A stretch of 64,000 nucleotides of DNA from Calonectria ilicicola (lineage: Eukaryota > Ascomycota > Sordariomycetes > Hypocreales > Nectriaceae): the NCBI GenBank assembly GCA_020809705.1, contig CP085830.1, positions 4,216,001 through 4,280,000 on the forward strand, read 5' to 3'. Shown one piece after another: positions 34,113 to 46,967 of the stretch. Under the pieces are notes generated by a model. The model had not been told where the DNA came from. It made no database searches and worked only from the letters and a program-made list of their open reading frames with translations. The position numbers and the translations under genes are program-made. Every line of letters begins with the position of its first letter. The first letter of the stretch is position 1.

Positions 34113-35170
34113 GCATGGGTGCCCACAACATACTTGCGACCTCCAAAAGTCATGCCTTGCCCACACATAGATGATGCCCAATGAAGAGCAGACGAAAAGA
34201 GTGGTGGGAACGGAAGTGGACAGCGCAGCTATATGCAAACATGAGATATCATATTTTCTTGTCACCTGGTCGTGGACTGAGCACTCAAAGCGATGTGTTG
34301 GCAATCGTGCGCACCAACTCCTCATAACAACCATAAGGCAACAAACGCGCTAGCGAACTGTAAACGCGCTTTTTTTTGATTTGATATATATATGTGTGTG
34401 CGTGTTCTGCTTTCCCCTAGTCTTGCCTGTTTCTCCAACCTCGAAATGTTAATTCACATCTTTTTGGCATAGATACAAAACAACCGTGGTACAAACCTTT
34501 GCTTTTTCCTATTCAGATATCCTCCGTCGAGCTGCAGTACTCGGCCTAATACAGCGACCATCATGCCGAATACACCCGCGCACGCCAATGCAATCTACTG
34601 GGCCAGTCAAGCTCCCTTGCCGACGCCCTTGATGCCAAGATAACATATATTTGCTCAGGTGATGATTACGAAACAATCCTGACCATAAAAGAGGTGGAGA
34701 TGTGACATAAAACGTTGCTGACGTCGAGTGGACGGATTGAGAAGAGCACCAACCCTCCGTTAGTATTTACGATCGCCATCCGCGGCTACCATTACAAACC
34801 ATGTGCTAATTGCAGGTCGGTACCAGTATACAAGTACCACCGCTACGACTGCCGTGTCTAGTCATGCAGCGTCCTGGTGTCACCAAATCATACTGGCCGA
34901 AGCCTGGCCCGCTGACGCCTCTTGAGCGGTCCACCTGTCACTGAGACCGGATCAACACGACGGCTTTGTTGTCTCTTAGCGCAAGGCCCATTATTATCCT
35001 GAGGGCTTAAGACGCTTCAAGCTTGGGGAGAAGGCATGGTGACATGGCCACCAAGAAACGCCGCCGTGCAACCCTCCAACTTTCAATGGCTGCAGCACCA
35101 TGCAGCATTTTGGGCGTCGATCGACGTGTAGGAGTCGGAGTAGCGGATTTATCCTAGGCAATCCTCGGAG
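34113..35170. other. Gene-free interval
   Basis: 3' flank of the SET gene, then about 0.9 kb without recognisable coding content. A TA/TG simple stretch lies at about 34382-34402. Confidence 0.55.
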
Positions 35171-37518
35171 ATGGATTGTTCCTACTACCCGAAATGTTGC
35201 AGGACGGTAGCAGAGGGTTCAGGATTGACGACGCCAGTCTCTCACGCACATGGATCCAGCGCTATCGGAATACCCCTCATCATGAAGGAAGCTGCGAGTG
35301 CATTTGCTGATAAAATTTTTTTTTTCGTTTGCGGCTGCTGTAATGGCTTGGGAGCTTTCGCAAAAACTGGGCTGTGGGAGAGGAAACTCGGAGCCAACAG
35401 TCTCCATTACAGCGGGGGGCTTTCCAATCTGGGTGACTGCATGAGAATGGACGTTTCTGCAGTCTTGTGCAGGCCCCTCAGCGCGGACCTGCTGCATTTG
35501 TGCTCGGGAACATACCCCTCGTCTTGTCCTGACGCTCCATTAGATCCGCGTTCCGGGTCGTTACTCTCCTGTTTAACCCGGGGGCCCTGCGGCATCTCCT
35601 GGCCTTCCCCTCGGTGGCTACCAACCTCTGGATATGTTTTCAACCCGCCATGGAGCATGTATCATCCAAAAAAGCAACCTTGATCTCGAGCCTGCCGGGA
35701 ACCGCAAGCCACTGGACTCCGCGTGATGCCAGGCAACACCACCTGTTTGAATGTGAGTACAAATATGGAGAAGGTGGTGGGATTGCCTGAGTGGGGGAAC
35801 AAGGGTCATATGCTGAACCAGCGGCCGTGGACTCTCTCCATCAGCTGCAAGCAGCGGTGGTTAGGTTCGAGCATTCCGTTTAGTAGAATTCGTGGTGCCG
35901 ACCCTTTCGGGAACGGGATGGCTAGCCGCCCGCCTGGGAATCAAGACGCGAGCTTCGAGGAAGTGCTGCTGGAGTGGGATGATTTCCAGCTGGCGGCTGC
36001 AACCGCAAACCTATTGGCAGGCATTAAATGTGGCAATCTGAATCACTAGACGCCCGTTAACGTCATGGTGATGCGTCACGCCGGTAGTTTTGCTTCTTGT
36101 AGAGTGGGAGCCTTGTCAAGCGGCATCCACAACGAAGGCCATCGTTGGTCCAAATGTGAGACCTCCTACTCTATTCCCGGAGGGCTGACAAGCGTCATGA
36201 GCGCCCAAGTCTTCGGCTTAATGGGATTTGGATTGGGCACCTACAAAGATGGATTGCGGCTCTGCGAGTGCGAGGGGTCGAAACAGGGCATAAGAGCCGC
36301 CGCGCTGGCGCAGGATGGGAGGATTCTCAGCGAACGAGGGTTGCCCGCCATCTAGCCAGCCAGACGATACCCCGCCCTGACAGACCCAGTTGAATGCGAT
36401 ACTGAAAAGGATAAGAATCATGGGGCCAAAAGGATCGGTGTGTTTAATAAAAGACCAAACATCTGCGGGACAGGCGGATTTTTAAGCTGACAATTCTAAC
36501 TCAAGGGCGGCAGTACCAGGAGAACTGGTGGGAATAATTCGAGTGGCTCTGGAAGAGGAGGTTATGGCGGATCAACAACGGCGACCCCGCCACTTAGTTT
36601 CTTCTTTGTGTTCAATGAGCTGCTTTTTAGCCAATGCGATTTTGACATCTACCACAACTCGATCCCACCGACAAACCCGGCTCAATACAGCCATGAGATT
36701 CCTAGCAAGGTTATGTACTATAATAACGGAACTGTTCAAGAGGTGTCAAACTATACTTGGTTCCGAGATAATACCCAGGCTCGACAAGAGGGAAACCTGT
36801 GGTATCTGAACCCTACGACAAATCAGTACGACACTATGCTTACAAAGTATAAGTCTTGTGCGGTTTTCGCCTGTAACCCCCTTCTGCCAATCATGGTATG
36901 CCCTGCCGACCCTTTTGTACATGATACCAGTTCTATTTGGTATTCGCTGCAAATATTCCATCCTCGGCATCTCCAAGGAGTCTCACAGGTTGCGCACGAG
37001 GATAGCCTAATGGGCCAGGGTCCTGGTCTCGTTCGATACGTTGCCGGCAGCAGACCTTCTTGGATTCCTTCCCTCCTGCCTTCAACTTATAAATGGCCCC
37101 ATGCTATAGATGCACCACCTTCACGCGGGCTGGGCGGCGAGTTGGCAATTGTGTTGGGTCTCATGGCTCTTAGCGCAGATCCGGACCCTAACAACTATAA
37201 TCACAACATCGATGCTGTCTTTCTTGGAAATCACGACCACCGTCCTAAATGGAGGGAACACCAATGGGCCGGTGATAGAGCTCGAGGACGTGAGTTGTGA
37301 CTTTTTGGTCTATGTACTTGTTTATTATTTTTTGGATAAACCGAGCACCCAAAGCTAATGATGGCAATCTTTGTTCAGACCCCCCATCCGCAGCAGATCC
37401 TCCTCGGGGCTTCCTAGTCACCATTTTTCTTGACCATGCCAACCCGACTGGTTCAAATGAGGGGACACTGAGGTCCTTTGAATGGGAGCAGGTCATTGTG
37501 GCTGAGCTTCGGTCCTGA
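35171..37518 (+). pseudogene. Decayed gene of unknown, possibly secreted, family
   Basis: One reading frame stays almost open from 35171 to 37288 and is interrupted by only about five stops (near 35681, 36047, 36353, 36488 and 36497). A GT-AG intron at 37289-37378 then joins it to a final 46-codon exon ending at the TGA 37516-37518. The 3' part (from about 36503) is the most convincing: a Gly/Ser/Thr-rich linker, then FFFVFNELLFSQCDFDIYHN, two N-glycosylation-type sites (NGT, NYT), SCAVFACNPLLP, SRGLGGELAIVLGLMAL and, after the intron, DPPRGFLVTIFLDHANPTG. I do not recognise the family. The upstream portion is weaker and could be a chance open frame, so the left limit is uncertain. Several stops could come from single C-to-T changes. 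Confidence 0.5.
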
Positions 37519-38247
37519 GTTTGTTTTGCGACTCGTATACGTTTGACAACTAGTCCAAGATTGGCGCCGACATTCATGTTGTCTAAACCCGCCTACTTCT
37601 CTTCTTCGTTTTTCTCACGTTTTCTTGTTTGGGGACCTGGATTTCTTTCTTTTCCTTGGGTATGGTTAACGGACGCGGGACAGAGTCTTTGATAGCAGCA
37701 TCAAGGACTTGGACCAGCGCTGACAACAACAGTATTGAAATGGATACAGCCCAACAGTATGCCGAACAGAATTTGGTTTGAAGTAACAGATTGATGCCAG
37801 AATGATGGTTTACGCGCATAGTCTACACAGATTGTACACAGATCGAAATTGAATTGCGCATGTTTTTTACTCTTGATGGCTTCTATTATTCATTCATGTC
37901 TGGTGGTGAATAGCTTTTTATCGACTCTGGTTCCTACCATGCTTTTTTCCACATTCCCCTTTATACAAGTCCCACCTCGTGTAACATACTCCCTGGCCAC
38001 TCAGTGGTATAAAAGCTTGGTCTCTTTCTCATGCGACCCGTCGTGTCAACGCTGGCGTGCGCGCAACCTGCGACTTTCTGCTGCTTCCCACGCCAACAGT
38101 TGACTCTACCGCAGCACAACTCCGACCCCGGATCGAGGAGCTTTGCTAGCGACATCCTCGACGCGGCAAGCGCGAGGAAACGGGTCTCTCTTCGTAATAT
38201 AAAAAAAGGTTTAAATTTGGACAAGTTTCCGAGCCGCCGTGGTTGGC
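37519..38247. other. Gene-free convergent interval
   Basis: 3' flanks of the decayed gene (plus) and AP-1 mu (minus). A 78-codon minus frame (37819-37583) with one hydrophobic segment and a basic tail is present but unsupported. Confidence 0.55.
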
Positions 38248-39844
38248 TCAGACAGCGTCGGGCAGTCGGACGGCAATGTCTCCGGATTGAGTGATGTATC
38301 GGACCCAGGGGAGCGAAGGGTATTGCAGCTGGAAAGGACGAGTTAGCAGATATCCTAAGAGAGTAGAGGAAGAAGTAGAAGAGGGCACAAGCCAGGAATC
38401 TTACCTTGGGCTCAGTGATCTTGAGGTACCGCACTTGGATACCACTGGTGGTAAAGTAGGGAATCTCAAACTTGACCTGGATAGGTCGCTTGGCGCCCTT
38501 GCCAGGACCGCCAACACCACCCATGCTACCACCGAAACCACCCGTCATACCGCCACCATGCTCGTCGTCTCCTCTTACACTCGGTAAACCCAACTCGGCG
38601 CGCATGAGAAACTCCTTGCCGCCACCAAACTGCTTAATCTTCCAGACAATGGCGCTCTGCTCGGGGGCGTAGTGGACGGAACCAATGTTTGTACGGAAGC
38701 GAGGGCTGTCGGCGTCGTCGGGGACTGGGACAATGATTTCGACATTGTTTGCGGTACTGCGGCGCTTGAACTGGGCGCGAGCCTTGAGCATGTACTCGAT
38801 ACGGGAACCGGAGTGGGATTCGACAACGGACTCGACCCAAATCAGCGGCTTCACCTGGGTGTTGAGTCGGTACGACATGAGCTCGAACTCGCCGTCCGGG
38901 GGGATGAAGGAGATTGTGCGGTCGTTTTCGAAGCGCGAGAGGCGGACACACTGGTGAAACTTGACATCTTCCATCTCGATGGCCTTGCCGCGGGTGGAGC
39001 GGCCAGTGGTTTCGAACATGACCTTGTCGTTGAGGCCCAGACGCAGCTCGGGCATACCACTTAGGTAACACTTCATCTTGATTGCGCCGAGGATTTCACT
39101 GCGGAGCACGTTTCCGTTTGCGCTAACGAGGAGGTTCAGGCTTTCGACGACATCGAGGAAGACCTCGTTCTTGCGATATCGGATACCCTCAGATCGCCAC
39201 GAGACAGCGTTGGTGACGGCAATAGGAGGCCGGGCCTGGATTTCGAGCTTGTGGGACTCTTGGGTAATGTACTCTTGCAAAATCTTGGACTCGGTAGTTT
39301 GAGGGTAGCCAAAATCCATCATCTCGTCGAGGAGCTCGTAAATGACGACGAAGTTGTCGCGGATGGACTCTTCTTCTAGGGCCTTGAAGTATTCGGTGAA
39401 GACCTCGACGATCTTGTGCAGGAAGAGGAGGATCTCGGCGGCGTTCGTGTTGCGTTTTGTGAGGGCGAGGAGGTAGAGATTGTTGTGACGGATGTAGAGA
39501 TACTAAAGAAGCAGGCCATGTCAGAGGATACAGCCACAGGAAGCGGTAACTGGTGGCCACGGAGACGTACGTTGATACCCTCGTGGGAGAAGCATGGTGG
39601 CACGGCGGACGAGTCTTCTTCAGCTTCGGAGAGGAGGATAGGGAACTTTTCGACGGCGGACATGGGAATGTCACCTCGGTAGTTGCGGGCGAGTAGGGTC
39701 TGGGCGCGAGAGGTAAGGCCAGGTCAGCTTCGCGGAGTTCCACATGGACCGCTGGTTGGAGTTGCAGCGGTGACGAATGCCAAGGAGTAGGCGGGAACAA
39801 CGCACCTTGCCCTTGAGATCCAGGAAGAATATGGCCGACGCCAT
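38248..39844 (-). CDS. apm1: AP-1 clathrin adaptor complex mu subunit
   Basis: Four exons: 39844-39806, 39699-39571, 39502-38405 and 38328-38248; 1,347 bases, 448 residues, the normal length for mu1. The tiny first exon encodes MASAIFFLDLKGK, joined to TLLARNYRGDIPMSAVEKFP. The longin-like N-domain continues with HNNLYLLALTKRNTNA and FVVIYELLDEMMDFGYPQ. The AP-1-type segment TESKILQEYITQES precedes the linker. The mu-homology domain starts near AVSWRSEGIRYRKNEVFLDV and ends with GIQVRYLKITEPK-LQYPSLPWVRYIT. A Gly/Met-rich insert (GGGMTGGFGGSMGGVGGPG) sits in a surface loop of the cargo domain, common in filamentous fungi. Role: cargo (YxxPhi) recognition in clathrin sorting between trans-Golgi and endosomes. 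Confidence 0.96.
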
Positions 39845-42800
39845 GGTGGGCTATGCGATGCTGTTTCGGGGGCGGGACTCGAGGATGCGGACGGAGGCGG
39901 TTGGAGCTCTCAGGAGGAGAGTTGTCGCGGGCGAGGAGGGGCAGAAAGGAGACAATTGGGCGCGGCGGCCACGGGGATGAAAAGCGCAAGGGACGTCAGC
40001 TCATGCGTCGGAGGCGGGACTCGAGGAAGGAATTAAGACGATAAATGGTCACAGCAAAGCGCAGGCAGACATGATAATGGACAATGCTCTCTCTACGGAT
40101 AGCTGGCTTCAAGCACCCCTAGGCTTCTAGATACTGGGTTTGGGATGCATCCCAGGCCCGCCTGTGGAAAATAGATAGTGCGCAGCCGCGGGGCACGTGA
40201 TGCCCCTCTTGCAAGCTAATAAAACTTTTTCTCCAATCCGGCCTTTGCAATAGTTTTTTTTCAACCAACGCACCCTTTAGACAGTGCAGGCCAGCATTCT
40301 AGCCCACAAACGGGTGGCATTCTGCCATACCAGCTGTGGAGCCATTGTTGTAAACTGCGATTTCGTGGTGCGGAGAGAAGGAATTTTTTCACCGGTTCTA
40401 TAAGAGCTGCCCCGATACCTTTTAATGTCGGAATGCAGTGTCAGAAGCTCCATACATTTCTACCCCTCTAGTTAGCCGTTGGCTGTTTTGTCAGCGTTGC
40501 TTTTTTCCCCAACCTCGAAGTCGTCATGTGATGTTGTTCGTGTGTGTGCGCAATGCGCAATGTTATCATGCCCCCTTGCTGGCCGGACATGGAAACAACT
40601 GCCGAATCCGGGGGAATGATGGCAAGGCATGTTTTCGCACCTTGATTGAGCCCAGACGGGCCTGGTTTTGAAGTCACTTTCCCGCGCTCCTGTACGGCGC
40701 AGCGCATGAGCAGCAGCACTCGCCATGCGCTACACCACAACATGCATCATGCTGCCTGTGGAATGCATCAATCAGGCAGGTGATGGCGCGTAGGAGAACC
40801 CGGCTTGCACAATTTCCATGTGAAGCCCATTAACCTCGACTTGCTTGCGAATGTATTGCGGTGGCGCTCGTAGGCTTGGCCGTTGGTGGTGGTGTCGTCA
40901 GTGGTGTCGTCGTCGCCTTTCCCTCCAAGGGTCCTCGGTTGAATAGACAAATGTCTCGGCCTGCCTTGGAAACGTGCTGACAGTTGTGGTATCCGGCGCC
41001 GACTCCAGCCCGTTGGGAAAGGACATGCCGCCATCTACGCATTGCCCAAAGGTTGTGGGAGGCTGCAATGTCCCTGTTCAGTCAGATGTCACATCCCATC
41101 GGCGAACCAAACGGCTATCATCTCGCCTCCACTCAACACCAATCTGCCCCGCTAGCCCCGAAGCAGAAAGAGAGCTTCGTTCCAGACATGTCCGTTGCGT
41201 CTTCCACCACAACGGAACGAAGGCCATGTGGGAGGGCTGACCAAGAAGTCTATTCTTATAGCCTCGGTCTTGGGGGGGGGGGGCTCGCTCGCTTGTCACG
41301 ATGTCAGAATGCCAAAAAATCAAATGCCGACTCCATCATCCTCGTCCCAAGACGATGGGCTCTGAGTTGGTGGGAGGAAACGTGAGCGGGAGGGTTGCTT
41401 CACATGTGTTTGGGTGGGCTACCGGATGTAACTGCAGAGCGAGTTGGGACCCGGAAGACCGGATATTCATATAACTATCACCGGCGGATTGTTCGCCTTC
41501 CCCAGAAACTAAGGCAGGTCTACGCTTTGGCATGCGGTGGCTAGCTGGCGCGCCTGTTCAATGCCCGAGTTCAACTGCCGGTCATTTCGAGGCCTCGACT
41601 TGACCCCAATCAAATAGCGGGATTGGATAACTTTGCCAAGAGGGCGCAAGCACGAGCCCAAGAGCTGGCTGGCTGGCCCATTGAAGGATGGGATGGGGGT
41701 TTGCCGGCGATTTGAGGGGTTCAGCTCGAGCACAATGATTGGAGGAAGCGCGCTCTGGGAATAGAATCGACGATATGGAGGGGGCCCTTGTGAGCTGTCG
41801 TCAAGAGCGCGCGCGGCAAGGGACCTGATAGGAGTTTCGCAGACCGCTGGTCGTCGTCTCAACAAAGTGCCCGCTGCGGGATGCCATTCCTACCCAAGGG
41901 TTGATAGCACAAGCAGCGGGTTTGGCATCAGGGGCCTCATCAGCAGGCCACATGTGAGACAAGAGACGGATAATTGCACGGCCCCAAAAATGAGAAAAGA
42001 GACAAATTTAAAAAAAAAACAGCCCCCAAAAATTAAAGATAGCCGCGCTTCTGCTATGGATGGGGCGCGCGCTGTATCCTTTGTCAAACTCGAGCTAGGT
42101 CCACAACCCACTACCTCGGACATGAAATTGAGCTGGTGACCTGCTGACTGATGGGTCCATCATCATTTGACGTTGACAACAGAGCGCATAACAATGTAGA
42201 TGGCACAAGTACACGATTAACCACCGGCTCAATCAAGTTGGGGAGGGAATTTAATAACAAAGAGCGTAATGAGGGAATGATGCGAGACACCGGGGTCTGG
42301 CGGATAATGGGACGTGGGATTATAACGGCAACGCAATTTTTTTTTTTTTTGTTTTGCCTTCACAATCTTGACATGTGATGGAGTATAGCCAACCCACCAC
42401 ACCCTGGGCCGCTTGAATCCTGGCCTATCAGCAACACCCCTGCAACTCGTCTCGTTGCCTCCAACACACCATTCCCCCAGCTCTGACACGTGCTTGCGAT
42501 GATGGCAGCAAAGGTGGGCTTAGTTGGGTACAAGGCGAGTAGGTTGACGGTCCCGAGATACCAAGACGAGACGGGGGGTGCAGGGCATTGTGCTCCCGGC
42601 CAAGTGCGTGTTTTCGCCTAGGGTTGAATGTTCTCTCACCTCTGTACACGGGCGATACCAGGCTTTTACATGCACACAGAGAGAGGGCTATTCTTGCCGC
42701 CCTCCTCTCGGGTGTCCTCCCGTGTGCGATGCGACGGTGTGCCTCGACGCCTGGTCCGTGGCAGTGCCTGTCCTGTTTGATGGCGTCAGGTTTCGAAAGC

Positions 42801-43793
42801 TGGAGGGGGAGGGGGGGCACTCTTTTTTTTTTTTCTACTCTTCATTTTTCGCTCCGGCCTACAGCCGACAAGAGATAAAGCAGGACCCTTTTTCCTTCCT
42901 GTCAAGCGAGGTTGACGCAGTTTTGCCCGGTGCTTGCACCCCCCTTTCGTCATCTTCATATTCGCGACAGGGTCCATCCCCACGCCGATTGTCGGTCCCT
43001 TGCTCCGACCCGTTCACGCCTACCTCCAGGGCGCTCTCAGGCTCGTGAGGCGTCGCGCAGCTTCTAGCGAGCTCCCATCCCCACTATTCGACAGTTATCA
43101 CTAGCCCCGAGTGGCGGTCCTTGGGTCCAGTGCCGGTGCCCTCTAGCCCACTGAGCCCACCGCACACGTTCTGTCTTGGGCAGTTGACGCCGGTCCGGTA
43201 CGCTCCCCAAAGTCAGCTTTGGTGGCCGGTCCCTGCAGCGCCGAGGCAGTGGGAAGGTTTGCTTGCCTGTGAGAAGCCTGTGGGAAGCCTGTGGGAAGCT
43301 TGTGGACAGCCTGTGGGTTGCGCAACAAACACTCCCAGAGCATCCTTGGCCCCCTCTAGCGCCGGTCCCTTCGTCTTCCCCGTGTCGTGGGCCGTCCCCA
43401 TCCCCACGATCAACTAAAAGACTGGCGGCGGCCACCCTCCTTCAACCCTTTCTCCCCTCCAGGGCTCCTTTCTGGCGTCACCTCATCCCTCATCCCATCC
43501 CCATCCCACTTTCTACTGACCGCGCCTTGCACCTTGTCTGCTTGCTCGCTCCCACCCCAACCTTTTCCCTGCCCTTGCGCCCGACGCTCACCACGACAAG
43601 GAATTGCCGAGCCGACAAATACACCCATTCATGCACTGTTATAATAATCCTCTCTTCTCTCTCCCACCCTGCCATCGCATCGCTCGTCCTCTTGCTCCCA
43701 ACCGTCCAGCCAAAATTTCCCATTTTCCGTATCCCGCCCCAATGTCCGATTGACGCACCCGCCTTATCGCCGACGCCAGCGCCAGCTCCTCCC
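39845..43793. other. Divergent 3.9-kb interval with long CT-rich Opi1 leader
   Basis: The space between divergent AP-1 mu and Opi1. The left third has no signal. From about 42.6 kb to 43.79 kb the plus strand is rich in C and T with no in-frame ATG before the Opi1 start, which suits a long promoter plus 5' leader. A G10-type homopolymer is at about 41273-41283 and poly-T runs are near 42340 and 42826. Confidence 0.55.
43261..43320 (+). repeat. Short tandem repeat, GCCTGTGGGAA-like units
   Basis: Four to five imperfect 11-base units in a row (GCCTGTGAGAA, GCCTGTGGGAA twice, GCTTGTGGACA, GCCTGTGGGTT). They lie about 500 bases upstream of the Opi1 start codon. Confidence 0.8.
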
Positions 43794-45690
43794 ATGGAGC
43801 GCAATCACATGCTCGCCCCAACCCGCGATCGCGAGTCCTCCTCGTCCCAAGATGCCGTCCTCGGACCACCACCTCCCATGCCAGCGCCGAACATGATGGG
43901 CATCGCACCTCCCGCCTACTCTGCGTCCAGCCCGCTCGCACCCTTCGCCATGAGGCTCCCGGACGTGCCCACCACTGAGCTGCCCGCCCCGCGGCCGTCG
44001 CTACCGCCCCTGTCCCACCGCGACCACGACGTCAAGCTCCCGTCGCTCAGCTCCCTCACCAGCGACCTGCCTCTTAATCCTCCGAATAAACACTGGGGTC
44101 CCATGAACCCCCTTCCGCCATACCACCAAGCCGCTCCCCAGCCGCTCCAGGCTGCCGATAGCCCTGTCAAGATGGACATTGACGCCAGCAGCAACAGCGT
44201 CGTCAGCGCAACCTCCCCCGATACGCTCGCCGATGCGAGAGCGAGCAGCGTGAGCCTCGACGATCCTGATGTGAGGCTCGCCGCCGAAGCGCTTGGCGAT
44301 TTGAGGGCCGGTATGTCTACCTGAAATGCTGCTGAACAGCACCACCATGCGCACACAAGCTAATCACGCGACAGACTTTGTCTCGTCACCGCCAAACAGA
44401 AATTCCTCGCTCCCCGTCAGCCCACCAACTTCACACGGCTTTCAGACAACAAGTCGAACTCGAACGCAATCGCCGCAACCCGAACCTTTGCTGTCGCTCC
44501 TCACTACCTCTCACCCTTTGCTCGCTAGCACTATCGAAGGAGCAACTTCGGCTTACGGTGGCGCCAAGAACTTTTCGCCACGTTTTCGATCTGGTGCCGA
44601 GTATGTAGAGGGATACCTAACGCCAATCGCCAATACCGTAGGATCGGTTGGCAGAAGAACTGGTGTCGAAGGTGGTGTTCGGTGGTTTTTGGGTGCAGGA
44701 CGAAGACACAACAGCTCCTCGTCTGATCTGGAATCAGGCGTAGGCTCTAAGAAACGACGCAAGGTCGATAATTGCGAGCCTGTGAGCAACAAGCGTCTTG
44801 AAAGAGAAGGCATGAAGCAGATTGATCCGCTTCAGGAGCTTCCAGGTGAAGCTGAAGACCCTCTTTCCCCATCCAAAGCCCGTCGTATGTCTACCACGAG
44901 CACTGTTGACACTCTACCTGCCTACGATGAACTGCGGTCGCCGGCCTACACTGAGACGGCCGAGTCGCAAAACTCCCCAAGACCTTCAAACTCGAACGGC
45001 GCTTGGCAATCACGCCTAATCATGTCTACTTCTGGATTGAGCATCGCAATGAGCGACGAGAGCTTGCGAAGCCTCAAATACTGCCTTCGATGGCTACGAT
45101 GGGCCAACAATCACATTGGCCGTGTCATTGGGGCCCTCAAGGATACGCTTGAGCAGTATGACAAGGCGGATGCAGCGGCGGCTGCGGCTGCAAACCCCCA
45201 GGGACTGCAGCAGGGAGGTGCATCCAGCGAAAAGAATGGTACAGGTGAAAATGGCCAAGACCAATCGCGGACAGAGCTTGCTGCCCGCATTGCGTCGCTC
45301 AAGGGAGATGTTCTCAAGACTCTCCAGGAAGTCATCATCACTGTATCAAAATACGCTGGAGGTGCTCTGCCCGAGAATGCTCGCATTCTCGTCCGCCGCC
45401 ACCTCACCAGTCTGCCCCAGCGCTTCCGCGTTGCTACCATGGCAGACAATGCCAACCAGGTCAACGGCAAGGACAACGAGTCGGCCCTCCGTGAGGGTGC
45501 CCAGAAGGTGCTCGTATTAGCCAAGGAGGGGCTTGATATGGTGGCTCAAGTCAGCGGTGTCCTGGACGGCACCATTGTCAGCGCCGAGGAGTGGTGTGAG
45601 CGCATGGGCAAGCGAAGACGCAACCAAGACGAGGAGAAGCAGCCAGTGCTTCCCCAAACCGATGCCAGCGGTGATGTGAAGATGGGCTAA
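43794..45690 (+). CDS. opi1: Opi1-family transcriptional repressor
   Basis: Two exons, 43794-44310 and 44375-45690, with a 64-base intron (GTATGT, branch GCTAAT, ACAG); 1,833 bases, 610 residues. ATG 43794 is the first in this frame after a long open leader. The N-terminus is Pro/Ser-rich. The conserved Opi1 blocks are LDDPDVRLAAEALGDLRADF across the splice site, SAEYVEGYLTPIANTV-type (here SGAEYVEGYLTPIANTVGSV), and the C-terminal helical part SLKYCLRWLRWANNHIGRVI, KTLQEVIITVSKYAGGALPE and AQKVLVLAKEGLDMVAQVSG. A basic cluster KKRRK (about residue 310) may bind phosphatidic acid or act as a nuclear signal. Known: yeast Opi1 represses inositol/phospholipid genes when not held at the ER. Direct targets here are not shown by sequence. 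Confidence 0.93.
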
Positions 45691-46967
45691 TTTGCCCTCT
45701 GGTGGAAATCAGTTTATGAGAGAGCAAAATATGGGCAAAGAAATCAGCAATAAAGAAGATTTCCCGAGAAAAAAATAAGAAAAGGCCAGGGAAGGAAAAT
45801 ACAACAACCAAAAAAAAAAAGACAAAAAATAGCAGAGAGGGATGAACCTTGATCCCGAAAGCAGGAGTTTGGAAACGCGATTTACGGAGGCTTCGACATG
45901 ATGAGCTAGGAGAACTTGATATGATACCTGATGTGTGCCGCGGACATGGGACACCAACACTGACATTCCTTTACCGATTTTCTTGTTTTAAAAGAGTTTG
46001 ATGAGCTGGGCTTGTGCCGAACTGGCTGCCGATTTCGACCTGTTATATAGCTGTTTTGTTTCTCGTTTCGACTGCGAAAATAGGGCGTTTCTGGTAGGCA
46101 CGAATGAGGGATGCCTGTGGATAGGTGCGATATTTGGAGAGTTGATTGCTGATGGAGCAATTCCGTTATTATGTTCGCCTTTGGGTAATTAATTCCCGCT
46201 GAGAATCTGACATTTCTTGTTTGTTGCGCTCGTGTGTGTCATTGAAAGTGAGCTGCTGTCAGCGTGGATGAGGGCAGCTTTTGCTTTCGCCTTGGACATT
46301 CCCCCAGTATGCTGAGCCATTTCTCTGATGGAGGGTAATAATATCTTGATTCAAACAATGATTACCTATCATATGGATGCTTGACGTTTCCAAGGCCTGT
46401 CGCAAAGTGTTTTTCCCTTGCCCATTACTATGCATGGAATGTAGAGCAGCGGTGAATCAATCTCCAAGCCCCTCCTCCAACCCCTCTCGGCCACGACAAT
46501 CACTGAGACAAAGTGTCAGGACGTTTGATCGCCATGAAAATCATGTCGAATAAGCCCGCGCCAAGACAAGACACCGAGTGCTATATCGGAGCACATTCCC
46601 CCGCCTCTCCACATATTTTGATTTCGTATTTCGCATTCGCGCACAGGACCCGATGGATACGGCGATTTTCAAGACGTCACCCTGTCCAAAGCTTTTAGAT
46701 TGGGGGCACCTTTGCGGCTGAGAAGCAGGTTTATGCTTAGTTTTTAAAGGATTGCAGTCTACTTTAGGAGGAATCGCCATTGATTTGACCATGAGGGCGA
46801 GGTGACACTGCGGCTGAGGCCAGAGCATCTTTTGTTAGGCTGGTTAAGAATTGGTGGCTTGTAGTAAACAGCCATATCCCGGCACGTATATCTAAATATA
46901 AAAGTTGCTTGCCTGCTATGCCGTCTCCTCAATCCAGCCCAAGAGAACTCCCAAGTCTTGAATCATT
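45691..46967. other. Gene-free interval
   Basis: Opi1 3' flank and carboxylesterase promoter; both genes point right. No frame looks coding. Confidence 0.55.
45749..45754 (+). terminator. Candidate polyadenylation signal of opi1
   Basis: AATAAA, 59 bases after the Opi1 stop codon, within an A-rich stretch. Confidence 0.5.

Noticed and set aside
37583..37819. 78-codon minus-strand frame with one hydrophobic segment
   Set aside because: No homology, lies in a convergent 3' interval, no promoter room.
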